In this document: positions 1 to 13,400 of the stretch, piece by piece
Layout: every line of letters starts with the position of its first letter
How positions within the stretch are numbered: the first letter of the stretch is position 1
Source: Funneliformis mosseae
Taxonomy: Eukaryota > Glomeromycota > Glomeromycetes > Glomerales > Glomeraceae
Direction: 5' to 3'
Assembly: GCA_910592005.1 (NCBI GenBank)
Contig: CAJVPP010000034.1
Coordinates: 1 to 59,321 of the forward strand
DNA: 59,321 nucleotides
Position numbers and translations under genes: made by a program
The notes under the pieces: model-generated
Database searches by the model: none
What the model was told of the DNA's origin: nothing
The model's input: only the letters and a program-made list of their open reading frames with translations

Positions 1-52
1 CCGATTTTAGACCGATTTTAGGCTGATTTAGGCTGATTTTAGGCCGATTTTC
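1..52. repeat. Degenerate 10-11 bp tandem repeat at the window edge
   Basis: Five consecutive copies of a unit close to CCGATTTTAGG (variants CTGATTTAGG and CTGATTTTAGG) open the window, and the array probably continues beyond the left edge. Variation between units is mainly C to T in CCG, which gives CTG. No function can be read from it. Confidence 0.7.
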
Positions 53-2880
53 GCATGTCCGATTTTTTTGATTTCGATCAGTGTAGATCTATTACATTTT
101 TATTCAGGATTAATAATCTTAGAGACAAGTTATTTTTCTTTAGTTTGTAAAATTCTAGTTATCATAGTTTTATTAACTATAACTCTTCATTTTTGCTCAA
201 CCTAATTTACATATTGAGTTTGAAATTTTTTATTATTATTAGCATAAACACATAGTTCATACTTTTGAGTATCTTTTAAGGTTATTCTTTTTGTAGATTG
301 CATATTGATTTAATAAAAAAAATGAAAAAGAAATTATTTTAAATCCAAATATTTTGTGAAGTATATGTAAAAATACTACGCGAAAATATGAAAATACGAA
401 AATATGTTAAATTATCAATCTAATGATCAATTAAATACATGATTAAGGAAATGAAAAATGAAGGTAAAAATATAAATTCAATTTTCTTGTTAACTTAAAT
501 ATAATATGGTAAAGAAGAATTAGATTTCTCAACTTTAGCATAAATAATAAATAAGTTTAAACAATAAAGAATTTTATAAAAGATTGTTCTGGTTCTTATT
601 TAAATCATATCCACTAAAACCTAACGGAGAAGCATTAATTAATTTCAAGTGAAATGCATTTGGAAAATACTATTATGCATTAATTTAAATATAATTTTTT
701 ATTTTGCTTAGATGCTTTACTATTACTATAATCCTGTCTGAAGATTTCTTATCTGAGAAAATCAGAAAGTAAATTATTGATCCAGTCCTTGATCTTTTCT
801 TTTCCTTTTTTTTTGTTAGAAACTAAGGAAAAAGTCAAATAGAAAAAAAGTTAGATTATATTTTGATAATTTAAAATCGTTATTATATATTCCATTACTT
901 TTGAATTAAAATTATTTGAGATCACAAATGCAATTAAATTACAAATAAAAATATGTATTTATAAAAATGGAAAGCAATTAAAATGCATTAGATGTAAAGA
1001 AGAATGATAAAAAAAATTGGCAAAAGGCGTTAAAAGAATATCTATCTGTCTTATATTATATAAAATTATTAAAAAAAACTTTAACATTAATTAAAATATG
1101 ATTTTTAAAAAGATGACATAATATTTATCGAAGTGTAACATTAAAATTGCTCAGCCTGCACTTTATTTGATTGGCTCAAAATCACGTGAGTGCATTTAAA
1201 GAATATATGGCTAATATAGATAGGATTAAAAATCTGTTGTACAGTATAAATACGGAGAGTATGCATTTAGCTCTAAGTCTTAGTTTAGAATTGAGCTAAA
1301 GTGTGTATATAAAGAGGATGTGTACTTATATGTGATGCACTTAAAGAGAGTTGACTATATATTTATTATATTTAAAATATAACTATAATTAATTAATAAA
1401 TAAATTTTTAATTATAATATTTTATAAATAGAATTAATCTAATTGTAATAATATATTGTTATAATTAGATTAATCATTATAAAAAAATAAAGAATAATTC
1501 TTAAATCTATTTATTAATATTAATATAAATATTTTTGAAATTAAAAATAATTTATTTATTATTTTAATAAAAAAATTTGAATAAAAGTTAATATTTTTAA
1601 AAAAAATTATTAATATTAATAAAATAATAAAATTAAATAATTTCTAAGGTATATATATTTAAATTATATAATAAATATATTTATCACTAGTTTTATACCT
1701 CTTTAATTTTAGTTTTTACTATTTATTTTAAAAATAAAATTTTTTAGTAAACAATTATTATTTGTCACATCCTATTCATCATATAGCTAATTTTTTAATT
1801 TTTTAATATTAGTAAAAAATAATGTTTATGCTAATTATATTATATAACCTATATATATATATCTGTATACAAATAGAAATTGCTTAAAATTAAAATTAGA
1901 AAATTATTTTTTTTATATTAATATATTTTATTTAGATAATTAAGAAATAAATAAAATTTTTTTTATTTAAAGAATTAATTCAATAAATTTTAATTAGTAA
2001 TTATATAATATAATATTATATATAAAATTTGTTAAAAATATTATATAAAGATTTATTAAAAAAATAATAAATTTACTATATTTAATTTTTATTTTTAAAA
2101 AAATTTAATTAATAATATACAAATTTTTTATATTAATAATATTTAAAAAAATAAGTTTATTCATATTAAAACTAATATAATAGAAAAATTAGTTTGACTT
2201 AAATATTTATATAGTCTACCCTTGATATAATGAATTTTGATATAATGAATCACATGATACTTGATCAATTAATTATGTCAATTTTTCCTCTCTATAATAA
2301 AGTAACCAATCAAATCCTTCAAATTTTTCACTAACTTATTATAATGAATTTGAGATGTAGAGCAGTTATTTTGCTATATTAAAAGTAATTTGTAATTAGA
2401 ATTAAAAATTAATATTGTACTTATATTGTAATATACAAATTTTTATATTAATTATTATAATATACTAATTATGTCAATAGTATTAATTTATGAACTTTAT
2501 ACTTTTCATTACTATTATAATATAATAAACAAATTTTATTCTTAGTTATATATGCTACTATCTTATATTATAGAATCATCTTATATCATAAATCATAAAT
2601 TGTATTTAAAACCTTATATTTTAACTCCCAACTTTATTCCATTTAATTTATATTATATTTTAATTATTTGAATCATTAAAGATAATAGGCTATATTATCA
2701 TTAAATCTGATCATTAGTTATAACAATATTATTTGTTAAAGTTTTAGGATTTGAGATAGGATGGAACTGGAACTTTATCCCATACTCTTATATATGAATA
2801 ACAAGATCAAACCTTTAGTATACTATATATCATTAGATTTAAAATGTGAATCAATTTATTAATAAATTGGTTTCAATGAT
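53..2880. other. AT-rich, gene-free, CG-depleted intergenic stretch
   Basis: No frame has coding character. From about 1330 to 2880 the sequence is almost wholly A and T, with runs of TTTATTAA-type words. I find no CG dinucleotide between 1255 and 2882, although CG occurs regularly on either side. Apart from a possible small MITE near 2212, I see nothing identifiable. Confidence 0.6.
2212..2366. mobile_element. Possible small pogo-type MITE remnant
   Basis: The left side starts AGTCTACCCTTGATATAATG and carries two tandem copies of TTGATATAATGAAT. The right side has TTATAATGAATTTGAGATG followed by TAGAGCAGTTA, which is a weak inverted match to the left. CAGT ends with TATAACGAA words are typical of pogo-like termini in fungi, and here the CG has become TG. 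The inverted repeat is too degraded for a firm call. Confidence 0.25.
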
Positions 2881-2883
2881 CAC

Positions 2884-5210
2884 GTGCCGATATTATTGGC
2901 TAAAATTGTTTCATATATCTCCTCCTGGTCGTTATATTAACCTACCTGAAGATTTTAACGATTTTTTCGAGAAACTAATTTTGGACTAGGACGAAGCAAT
3001 TTTAAAAACTGCATTTAAATTGTGCTATTTTACGGGAGTCACACGGAGGTTGGTAAGATGAAAATCTTTTCAAAATAACAACTTTGCTTGACCTGTTGAA
3101 AAATTCTGTCTCTGCATTTATTTCTTTTTGATTTTGGTTAATCAAAGCCATTTTTTAAGTGGGGTTTCAAATGAAAATTGTAAAATTTAAAAACAAACTA
3201 ACTGAAATGAATAGCGAAAATCGTGAAAAAAAAATATATTTCTCATATTGTATATGTGGAATTTGCACATCATCTTTACACTTGAAAGTATTGCTAGCAA
3301 CATTTTATGAGAACAAATTATATAATAAGATATTCATATCGCATTTTTTAAAAACTCTTTGATCCCCCGCATTCTGATTTCATGGGATTTAAAATTAATT
3401 TCATCACACATATCCCTATTTTGGATCTATTAGCGTCTTATACTAGTTAAAGACATTCGCTTAAACTTAACAAATTAAGAATCAACTTTCATGTAACTAC
3501 ATGATGCATATCCATGTGAGAAACATAACAAAACGCCAACAGTATCTTCAAAGAAATTTTGGTCGGATTTTCATATCGTTAATAATTTGTGACGCCAATT
3601 TTAGTTCTCATTGAAAGGTCTTTGATAGAATTCCTTATATGTGCAAGATTTTCTGAGCCGAATATTAAAATCTATAAACAAGAACTTTTGTTGGTTAAAC
3701 ATACTTATGAATCATAGCTCAGCTACTACATTAATAATTTATAATAGACCTTGTATTTCAAGAGTACAAATAATTATGTTAAAGAGAATGCGCAAATAGT
3801 TCATTGTTCAAAGTTTTATGCAAACTTGCAAAACAATGCACCAGATATAAATAAATGATATCAATAATGAAAGAAGCTGACCAATTTATTTACATCGCTC
3901 GATTATTTACTCTTTCTTTGGGTAATGTTATATTAAAAGATTTACGTGAAGATATTTGATTAAAAGGTGATTTGTCAAATAACAAGCATTATTGTATTAC
4001 AATTATGGTTAGCTTTTCGCGTTTTTTTACCCATTGTTTATCCAAAGCCACAAAACCCAAACAGAACAAAAATTACTGCAGTTTCTCACGATTAAGGAAA
4101 AAAAAAACTCCTTTTAAATTTCTATATTTTGCTTTGAATTCCTAATATATATTATTATTAAATTGGATATTTTCTGATAAATGATTTACACAACAATTTT
4201 GGGGTAGGTTATAACACAATTTATATGGTTACCGATTCCCCAGTAATTCTCACGCGCCAACGAAAAATCTTTACTCACTCAGTCACTTTGATAGGCTTGG
4301 CAATAACATTCGCGTGATCACAGATTTGAATCAATAATACAACATATTTTTAGCATAATACTACAATTCAACAAGATATAAAATATATTCGTTCAACGTT
4401 CAACGATCTCACATTTTTTATTCGTGACTAACAATAATAAATAAATGACGTATTGTTTCTCAAGTATTATTTCGTTGAGAAATTTCTAAATAATGCGATG
4501 GAAAAAAAATTAGCCAAAGTTTACACATAATTTATTATTCGCTCGTTTTTATCATCATTAAACTAGGTTTTTTTTTATTAATTTGGTATATCTTTCAATA
4601 CGAATACATAAAATGATTTTGTGTCACGTAAATTTGCACTAAGATAAATTTAGTTTTTAATGAATGAGAAATGTATTGGGGGCTCAAGTTTCAAATATGG
4701 AATTTCGGAGTTCGTAAGCCATTGTTAACTAAAGGTAAATAAAATCATTTACCATCGAATATGTGATCGGAGCGTATTTATATTTCAATTCTATCTTATT
4801 GTAATTCTTCATTTTCTCTAACCTTTTGTTTGCACTCGCGTAATTCAATTTTAAAAAAGTATGTTTATAAATTATATCTTTCGGAACCATTTTTTTTATT
4901 TTTTTAAAAAAGAAAAAAAGTTATAATAATCTTCTATGATATTTTTTTACCGAATAAATTACCAAAATAGATGTTTGGTGAAAGAAACTACCTGCAAACT
5001 TTAAATGATTCATTTTTGTATTTATTTAAATAAATAAATAAGCACACAAACATCATCTAAAAACAAATTAGCTAAATGCAAATTGGTTGTCAGTAGATCT
5101 GGACGCTGCGGTCATCCGGATATTTTACTTATTGTAAAAATTGTTATAAAAAAGGGAGAAGTTTTTTTTTTTGAATGATATTATGCGAATAATCTCCCAA
5201 GAAAAAAATC
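2884..5210. other. Intergenic region upstream of the first HMG gene
   Basis: No convincing gene is present. The short open frame at 3159-3362 has no coding character and no family resemblance. The block near 4620-4790 recurs, strongly diverged, near 7690-7860 and 10320-10440. Confidence 0.5.
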
Positions 5211-5212
5211 AA

Positions 5213-5220
5213 TATAAATA
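5213..5220 (+). promoter_or_regulatory. Putative TATA box of the first HMG gene
   Basis: TATAAATA lies 111 bp before the ATG at 5324, followed by alternating TA sequence and two T(n)A(n) blocks (5240-5300). The same octamer precedes two other HMG genes in the window. In DNA this AT-rich it can also arise by chance. Confidence 0.4.
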
Positions 5221-5323
5221 TATATATAAATATATATCATTTTTTTTTTTAAAAAAAATTCTCAACGATCAATTCTTTTTTTTTTTTTTTTAAAAAAAAA
5301 GAAGATAATCCTTTTTAACGATA

Positions 5324-6205
5324 ATGAAAGTTTCGAAAAATCTCAAACAAGTTTCTCGTAAGGCTACTACCTTAAACGAAAAAACAAAGCCTGACGAAAC
5401 GGCGATTAATGAATTCATCGAAAAAATTAATATCAAGAATATCATTCCGCCGAAATTACCAGCAAAAAAATTAGTAGTCGAACAATTAAACAGAGAGGGA
5501 ACGCCTAAAAGACCAATGAACCGCTTTTTTTGTTTTAAACGTATCGTTTATCTAGAAGTTGTGGAGAATGGACTTTTATCTTCAGCAAAAGATGGTGTGT
5601 TTCTTACAAATGTCGCATCTAAAATTTGGAATGACATGACTCAAACCGAAAAGGACCATTTCAAAACTATTGCAGACGAAATAAAAATATTACAGTCAGA
5701 TTTCCATAAAGGCAAACATTATAACAAAAAACCTGTTGCTACGACGTTCCATAATTATGCTAGTGAAGATTTTGATAAAAGAAAGAATAAGAAGGGAGTG
5801 AAAGATCTAAATCGAACAAAAAGCAAAATGATAAAGAAAAAAAAACAAGGAAACGTACATAATTCCCAATCGCAAAAAAATCATATTAAAAGTATAGAAG
5901 GCCATTTTGTTCAAACTCAACCGCAAAAAAATCATATTAAAAGTATAGTAGACCAATTTTTTCCAACTCAATCTCATATAAAAAGTATAGATAACCAAAC
6001 TTTTCCAACTCAACCGCAACCATTAATTCAAAATCATATGCATATGAAACATATTATAAGTGACCAAAATATTCCTCAAATTTATCAAATCGTACCAAAT
6101 TATCTTCATGAACCGAATATGAGTGATACAATTTATTCTTATTACCCTTACAACATGTCAGATCTAGTATATCACCAAGATAGTCCCGTGTTCGAATTTA
6201 TTTAG
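5324..6205 (+). CDS. HMG-box (MATA-HMG-like) protein, copy 1
   Basis: A 293-residue predicted nuclear DNA-binding protein. Residues 62-137 match an HMG box of the MATA type: the entry motif KRPMNRFF, the helix-2 core ASKIWNDM, the TEKDHFKTIADE segment and a C-terminal basic/aromatic end (KGKHYNKK). Family knowledge: single HMG boxes bind the DNA minor groove and bend it, and homologues act as mating-type or developmental regulators in fungi. AM fungi carry many copies, so a sex-determining role cannot be assumed. A lysine-rich stretch at 152-174 could be a nuclear localisation signal. Residues 182-231 hold three imperfect repeats built on HIKSI-x(2-4)-Q/H-F-x-x-TQ, and the tail is Asn/Gln/Tyr-rich. 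The first ATG of the open frame is used, with a TATA-like octamer 111 bp upstream. No intron is needed. The box is the most divergent of the four: the usual N-S-F after the entry motif is N-R-F. Confidence 0.85.
   Translation: MKVSKNLKQVSRKATTLNEKTKPDETAINEFIEKINIKNIIPPKLPAKKLVVEQLNREGTPKRPMNRFFCFKRIVYLEVVENGLLSSAKDGVFLTNVASKIWNDMTQTEKDHFKTIADEIKILQSDFHKGKHYNKKPVATTFHNYASEDFDKRKNKKGVKDLNRTKSKMIKKKKQGNVHNSQSQKNHIKSIEGHFVQTQPQKNHIKSIVDQFFPTQSHIKSIDNQTFPTQPQPLIQNHMHMKHIISDQNIPQIYQIVPNYLHEPNMSDTIYSYYPYNMSDLVYHQDSPVFEFI
5867..6016 (+). repeat. In-frame tandem repeat in HMG copy 1
   Basis: Three units of 15-18 codons encode QKNHIKSI-type peptides. The first two units share nearly identical DNA (CGCAAAAAAATCATATTAAA), so this expansion is recent compared with the divergence of the HMG boxes. 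Confidence 0.75.
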
Positions 6206-7139
6206 ATAATTAACCGTGTTAAACAGTTTCTATTATCCAGTTTCAGTTTATTTTAATTATGAATGAAATAATTAAGTTTTTATATTTTATTTATGCATAA
6301 GGAAATAACATATGTGTACAAATGTATATAATATATTACATATTGTCTGCAACTTAATAGTATAGTTCATCTTATGTACAGGTTTATTCTAAGGAAATAA
6401 ATTATTTAACTAAGGAATAAAAATTTAAGATTATTAATTACCATTTTTCTATGATTCATTTCTTTTGTTTATTTTTTTTCTTTTCGTAATAAAAAAAGAA
6501 TCTCTTTAATTAATGCAATTAAAGCAATTGTAATAATCTATTTAAAATCAAATTCTTTTATTTTGGAATAAAAAATAAAGTAGGCTCGAGAGCGCAATTT
6601 CATATTTCTAGAATTCATATAACCTATTGTCAAATAAATAAATGCAATGTATGGTAACCAAAAACTTTTATTCTCAATAAAAAAGTCGCATGAGTTTAGA
6701 TTACGTTTTGGAATGTTAAGCTGACATGATTTTTTATACACTTCGTATATCGAGAACTTTCTGATAAATTTAGGACAAATTCTAATCTCTTCGCTTTTCG
6801 ATAATTTAAAGGATGTTATGCATAATGAAGATGATAAAATTTGTAATTTTTATAGAGTTTTTCAATATCAAATAAATCTGAAATCTTTTACATCTTAAAT
6901 ACAGTACCTATATGGCAGGTTTGTCATGTTCGGATCATATGATTTGATTTTAATAGGATAGAATCTTTTCTTTGGATATTACAATTTCATACTCGTTTTA
7001 TTTAAATAACTTTCTAAATTTTTTTTTTTGTTTGACTTGTCAATATTTAATTTTTAAACGTTAAGATATTTTAATTTATCATAAATGATCACTACATAAC
7101 TAGAACTAATTGAATTTGGAACTAGATAGTCAATGGCAA
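6206..7139. other. Intergenic, nothing identified
   Basis: This stretch holds the AT-rich 3' flank of HMG copy 1, with AATAAA-like words near 6398 that could serve polyadenylation. Nothing else is recognisable. Confidence 0.5.
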
Positions 7140-10100
7140 GTTGTTTTTTCTTGACATGGAGCCAAGAAAACAAAGAATGCATAAACCATTAATTTTTTGA
7201 ATTTGATTCAACTAATATTTAGCTAAAGAATTATTTCCTTGCTTAATAATAGAATAGATTCTTAAAAGGAAATGTTAGACAAGATTCTGCGTTACTTTTT
7301 TTGGTGAAAATGCCCATCTTATATAATATCCAGTAAATTAATGATAGTATAATGACTATTTGTATTTTCTCAGTTTTGATTGTATACGCTTAAATTTCTT
7401 CAGCGAATAAATTTTTTACAATAGGTCAAATTACTTCTCTAAATTCACGCCAGGCAAATAATTAACCGGTGAAATCAATGAATGTTGAGAAACCATTTGG
7501 TTTGGTTCTATTTAAGTATTGGATATAAAGAATCCATTTGTAATTGAATTTGCTTAAATCAAACAGCGTTCGAATATGCGCAACGCGTATTCATAAATAT
7601 AATCCTGAGATTTGACATATATAACTTATTTATCTTTCTACAAAAAACGAGTTATTTATATTTTACAATAATTCAAAATAACGATAAGGGCGGAATTGCT
7701 ACGCCACATGATTGAGATTAAGCTTAATGTTATAAAGTTTTTTTAATAAATACGGCTCATAAAGGACAGCACAAAATTGTTAACTAAATGTAAATAAATA
7801 ACTCAGAGTTTTATTGCTTTAGGCAAATATGTGATGGGAGTGGTTAATTTGTTGTAACATCACTTTCTTTTCACGGAAGTTGATCTTCGATTTGATAAAA
7901 GAAATAAAAAGAAATAAAAGAAAAGTGTCACAGAACAATGTAATTAAAAATACTCAAATTTTTTATTCCATAGTTTTAATAAATCTATACATGAGAGGAG
8001 TTTTTTCCAAACAAAAAACACATACACATGTAAAATACATTAATTTCTTAGATGCTAACAAGTAATTGACCGGAGCGAAGCGTAGGACATTATACTTTTA
8101 GGAAATAATGTGAAAATTGATATGTCACGTGTGGATTTACAACGCCTCTAAAATTTATAATACAATTAATTAATTAACATTTATTAACATTTATTAAGAA
8201 TCGGAATGATCACAATTGTCCAATCGGCTGATTAAATAGTATATACCTTAATTAATAAATATTTTGTTATTTCATTTACCAATTGTAAATTCTTAAAATA
8301 CATATATACATTTCGCTCTGGACTCTCAACGGTTTCCGTTTCCTAGTATTATATAATTGAATAGAACGCGCGCACAATCAGAAAGTGTATTTGGAAAGGA
8401 AAAATTGATCATAATAAATAGAAACTAATAAGAATAAATTTGTATCATTTGCATTGCCTGCAATTGTATTTTTGGTCAACAAACTTGCCATGTACTTGCC
8501 ACAAAATTTTTACTCCACGTTATTTTTAAATTAAAAAAATATGGTTTGGTGTTAATCGAATGAATTTAGTTGGTTACACAATATTTTTATGACCGTTATC
8601 TTTTTACTGAAAAGTATGCAACCCGCTATTTTTTATAAATTTTACTGTTCTAATTTGTTTGTACAAAAATAGTGTCCCATCAATATTACTTGTTGAACCA
8701 AGTCAAATATAATTAGCTTTACATCCATTAAGGAGACATTTTACGCGTTGGGCTCATCATCATTTTCAGAATAAAATTCAAAAAATTGTTTAGCAAACCT
8801 GCTTTATTATTTGTATCAGAATTTCTAGACCGTTTTGAAGTTGTAAGATAGTTTCTGAATTACTTGAAAGTTCATTAAATATTTAAAATTTACAATTTTT
8901 ACATCAATACATCAATATTTATATAAATACAAACCAATTGCTTTTTTGTTTTGCAAAGTTGCAAAAAAAATAAAATTTTGTCTATCTGCAACCCATACAA
9001 AACATTTATAAACCCTTGTTATCATGCGTCATTAATTTGACGATTAATCAATTGATCGATTACCGATTAACAACATGACTACTGGGGTGGTTGTTACGGT
9101 TATGATTTACTACTGGTATAAATGTAAAAGGAAGAAATTCATGGTAAAGAGGGAGGTAATAAATTGATAAAACATATTTATTACTTTGTATTTGCGCACA
9201 TTCAAATTATTAATTACAAATAATATAATAAGCAATTTCTAGTACCGCAGTAAATTTTCGAACCATGTTTATATCATAGGTTTAACAGTTTTGTGTTCCT
9301 GTTTTAAACGTTACGACGTTATTTTTAATTAATGATCGCGTTAAAGTGATATTATGCGATGCGGTAGTGACATTTCCTTCTTTTTCACATGGGAAATCAC
9401 TTTGATAACGTAAAAAATAAGGTTTATTTATTTCTTTGAATGGTAAATAAGCAAATGCTTAAAAGGAAATACTGAGAAAGTTCTGAGTTCTTATCTTTGA
9501 ATGTAAAGTTTCATATGAAAAATAAACAATCCTTTGACGCCAAAAATTCGCTTTAAAAGTTTTTTTTTTTTTTTTTTTTGGTGATGCTATCTTAAATGAT
9601 CTATTTTAAATGCGCTTTCTTTATTTTTTTCCCTAATCTGTCTTTAAAAAAAATTTAATAACCAATAATGGGACAATTTTCAATAAATAATTTTTTTTAC
9701 TTAATTTAGTTCATCTTTCATTGAACCAAAGAATTTCGGTCAGATTAAATTCCATTTATGTGTAAATGATTTTTAATCAAGAATATTCTAATTTCTTAGG
9801 AAAAACGATTAACCGGGTGAAATTTACCAAAATTGCATAATGAATGTCTAGTATCGCTTTTTTGGTTATATAGATGGAATTTGGAAGAGATAAAGAATCA
9901 TCTTATAATTATTAATTTATCCTTTCTTATATCGGCGTTGACCATTCGCATATAAAATATTTCGGCTGGAAAAATTAATAGCGATAAGAAATCTCATATT
10001 CCTTTAATATATCCAAAACTCTTTGTCTCGCTAATATTAAGAAAAGAAGTGTGGTGTAAACAATACAATTTATGCATAACAATCACCAATACAAACTTAC

Positions 10101-10440
10101 AGTATTATTATTTTTCGATTGATTTAATTTATTCATAAAGGTAAAAAAGTTGCTCTTAAAAGTACGGAGTTTGTTCCGAGTTGAAGTGTTTTCGGCGTAT
10201 TAACAATGTTCAGAGTATGGGCGTATAACCTGAGTTTGCTCTGAGTTGCGAATATAATTTATATTGTTTCTAACAAACAAAAACCATTGATTTTTTTTAA
10301 TGTTAAAATGTTTTCGTAAATATTGATATGCGAAATTTCTACGTCACATTAATAATGTACAAGCATACCCAATGAAATATGCATTACATCAGTGAATCCA
10401 TTGTTAATGCGGATATCAAATCCCTTACCATAGGCGGTTA
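7140..10440. repeat. Diverged intergenic duplication (about 7140-7860 and 9440-10440)
   Basis: The two blocks share ordered landmarks. ATTAACCGGTGAAAT at 7461 pairs with ATTAACCGGGTGAAAT at 9809, each followed by AATGAATGT and a TTTGGTT stretch. CTTAAAAGGAAAT at about 7261 and 9458 is a further pair. A TACG(C/T)CACAT motif and a TGTTAAC/TGTTAATG motif follow in both. A third partial copy of the downstream part lies near 4620-4790, where TTGTTAACTAAAGGTAAAT matches TTGTTAACTAAATGTAAAT near 7778. The copies contain no gene. Confidence 0.4.
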
Positions 10441-13400
10441 AATGTTTTTGTTTTTAATAAAAATTCTAGAGATAACCATTTTTATCTGATGAGATTTATG
10501 CAATTGGTAAAATTTTTCATATGGATCTCTGAGTTGAAATGAGTCATATTAAGATTATCATTAATTACTTTGATAATCGGTGTTTCTCGTTACCAAGTTA
10601 GGTTAAAAGTCGAGATTTCAGATCGATTATGGGTCTTACATATTCAATTTAAAAATATCATAACCCATATTTATATTGACTTTTTTTTTCTTTCAAATGT
10701 TTCTCACGCCATGATTGAATTAGCATCGATAAAGAAGGGAAATCCATCAATATTATTAATCGCGGTCCTGAGACATCAATTAAAGTGAAAAAGATGTGTT
10801 GATGAATATTATTTGTTTGTTGCCTTGTAAGATTAATGTCGTTTTTCGTGTGAAATATAAAAAGCACGATTGATTCTGTCAAGTTGTAAAAATTTTCATT
10901 ATCACATTCTTTTTAAAAAGTATGTGACTAGTGATATCTTACAAAGAACAAATTAGTCCAGTCACGTTTTAAAAAGATTAACTCATATCCAAAAAAATTT
11001 TTTAATTAATGCACTCTTACAAAAAAAAAAAAAGATACCGATGACTACAAAATGTTTAAAGAAAAATTCTGTCGAACAGACACAATAACTTTTGTCGTGT
11101 TAAAATTGATCATGCCTTAACTCTTATTTATCAAATAACTTTTTTGTATATGCACCCTTTCTTTCCAAGTATAAATGCAGACCTTCTCTAACTAAATATA
11201 TACGCACTTAGACCAAATTATAAGACCAGTCCAGTACAGTACGAGACAAAATGTAGCGTACCGTTGAACTTGGGATGGTTTAAACGATAAAATTGCTACT
11301 GTGGTTTAATACATTGGGACCCGCTAAATTTCAAAAATTAGTATGTCAATTTTATTCAAACTTAACATCCATTGTCGTTGCTTTGAACCACATTGTCGTA
11401 TTACTAATCTACTATATGATTAATAAAGTATTTGTCAAATAACGGTATATATTTGATATAAAATGTCCTGTCAGTAGCTCAAAAAAAAAAAATAAATAAA
11501 AATAAAAAAACACTTTTTTATTACCCGCCTGTCTTACTTAGGGAAATTGTTGTGGCCTTTCCTAGTGACCGTTATTCTATCAGTTGACTACAAGTTTCGT
11601 CGTTGTCTTTTTTTTGGATAAAGGTTCTTCTATAAGCCAAGGCCTATTTCTCTTTTGTATTTCTTCAATTTAATAAAATTTTGTCTCCTTGTACTTGTGC
11701 CCGTTAATTATCGTTATAAGTTTTGTAAATTGAGCATGATGGACTTACAATCAATGTCTAGCTGCAGTCAAAAGAGAGGAATCAAGCAATCTGCGAACAC
11801 AGTATCGTCATAAACTTCAATAATATTGAACTTAATGTCCTTGAAACCCCCTATTATATGGAACAATGAATTTAAGATGTTCATTCTAAAAAAGATCGGC
11901 AATCTTATCAAAACTTGGAGGGGTAAATATTTACATTTCTCTGTTAAGGTAAAGGCAGATGAACCCTTTCCAGCTGAGCTCCATTACGATTCACGATTTA
12001 TGTGGTAAATCGGCTTGGTAAATTTTACTTTTGTATTCCTCAACCACTCAAGAAATGGGCCCAAGGTACTTATTTCAGACCTATAATCCGTGGTATCGGG
12101 TAATTGTATGTGTCGAAGAATATGCCAATAAGACGTGTGCTGTGGCCATCCATATCAATCAAATATACTTCTTCGCTATCTCACTCGGACTGCAATAAAT
12201 TTTTTTGATTTAACGTGTATATTTCCTTATTGGACATGAACAGAAATGATTGGCTCCCACGGGTTGTAAAAGCTGGTGCTTATAAGGGGGAATGACTATA
12301 TAGGAGTGTGATTATATAGGCAGGGTTGGATTAATACAATTATTAGTACAAGTTAGTACATTATATACATTATATAATTAATATTAAAAATTAAAAGAGA
12401 ATTATCATATTAAAAAAAAAGAAATCATCATGAAATTTTTTTATTTAAAAAATATTAGAGTGTCAAGGATAGTGTGGATTTTATCTAAAGCCAAATAAAG
12501 TGCCTTTTAAAGCGGAGTTGTTTTAGCCGGCATTACGGCATTAAGAAATTAAACAAGTGACGAATAAAGGCCGAAAATTTCTAATCCCGACAAATAATTA
12601 AAACATTATCACGTGATTAACTCCGCTATTAGACATCCCCAAATAAGAATAACATAAACATAAAATATTTACGCAACTTGCAATGGTAATAATAATAATA
12701 ATAATAATTATTATTAGACAAATATTACTTTATATCCTTTTTTATTTTGATGTTGGAGATTATTTTTATCAATATAAAAAACAAATATAAATAAAGGAAG
12801 CAGAAAAAAAATTTTTTTAAAATACTGTTTGTTATGCTAGTTTTCATTGATTAATAACGAACTTTGTAATTAATGTATTTTCTCTTTGACAATGCCGCTA
12901 ATATTCTATCACGTGCCGTGCACATTTTTTTTTTTAAAAAATTCTACACATTGAAGAATTTTCCTCGACTTCTGTCTTAAGATAACCAGGATTTTATAGA
13001 ATTTTTTTAATTTATAATGAAAAATTTTATTATTAAGAAAATAAATTTATTCAACTTGAATCTGTACAACAAAAGATATTTGTTTATGCACTTTGAAAAC
13101 AAAAGCAACGATGTAATGCTTATTCAGTCCATTAATAAAGCAAGTTATAAATTTTGTAATAAATATTTATTGTACGCCACAGCTCCATCAAGCAGATAAT
13201 TATAAATCATGAAATAATTAATACTTCAAAAATAAACTACGATAAAAAAATACCACTAATCTAATTAACTTAACAATTCCATTAAACACAATCATAATTG
13301 CATGAAAAATACACGCTATGAATCCAATTAATTTGTTTGTGTTATTGGCACGGGGCCATTGTTGTATAACAATGCTTTATGCGTGATGGGTAGGTGTGTT

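Noticed and set aside
5807..6019. Minus-strand frame with repeated MRLSWK-type peptides
   Set aside because: It is the antisense of the in-frame repeats of HMG copy 1.
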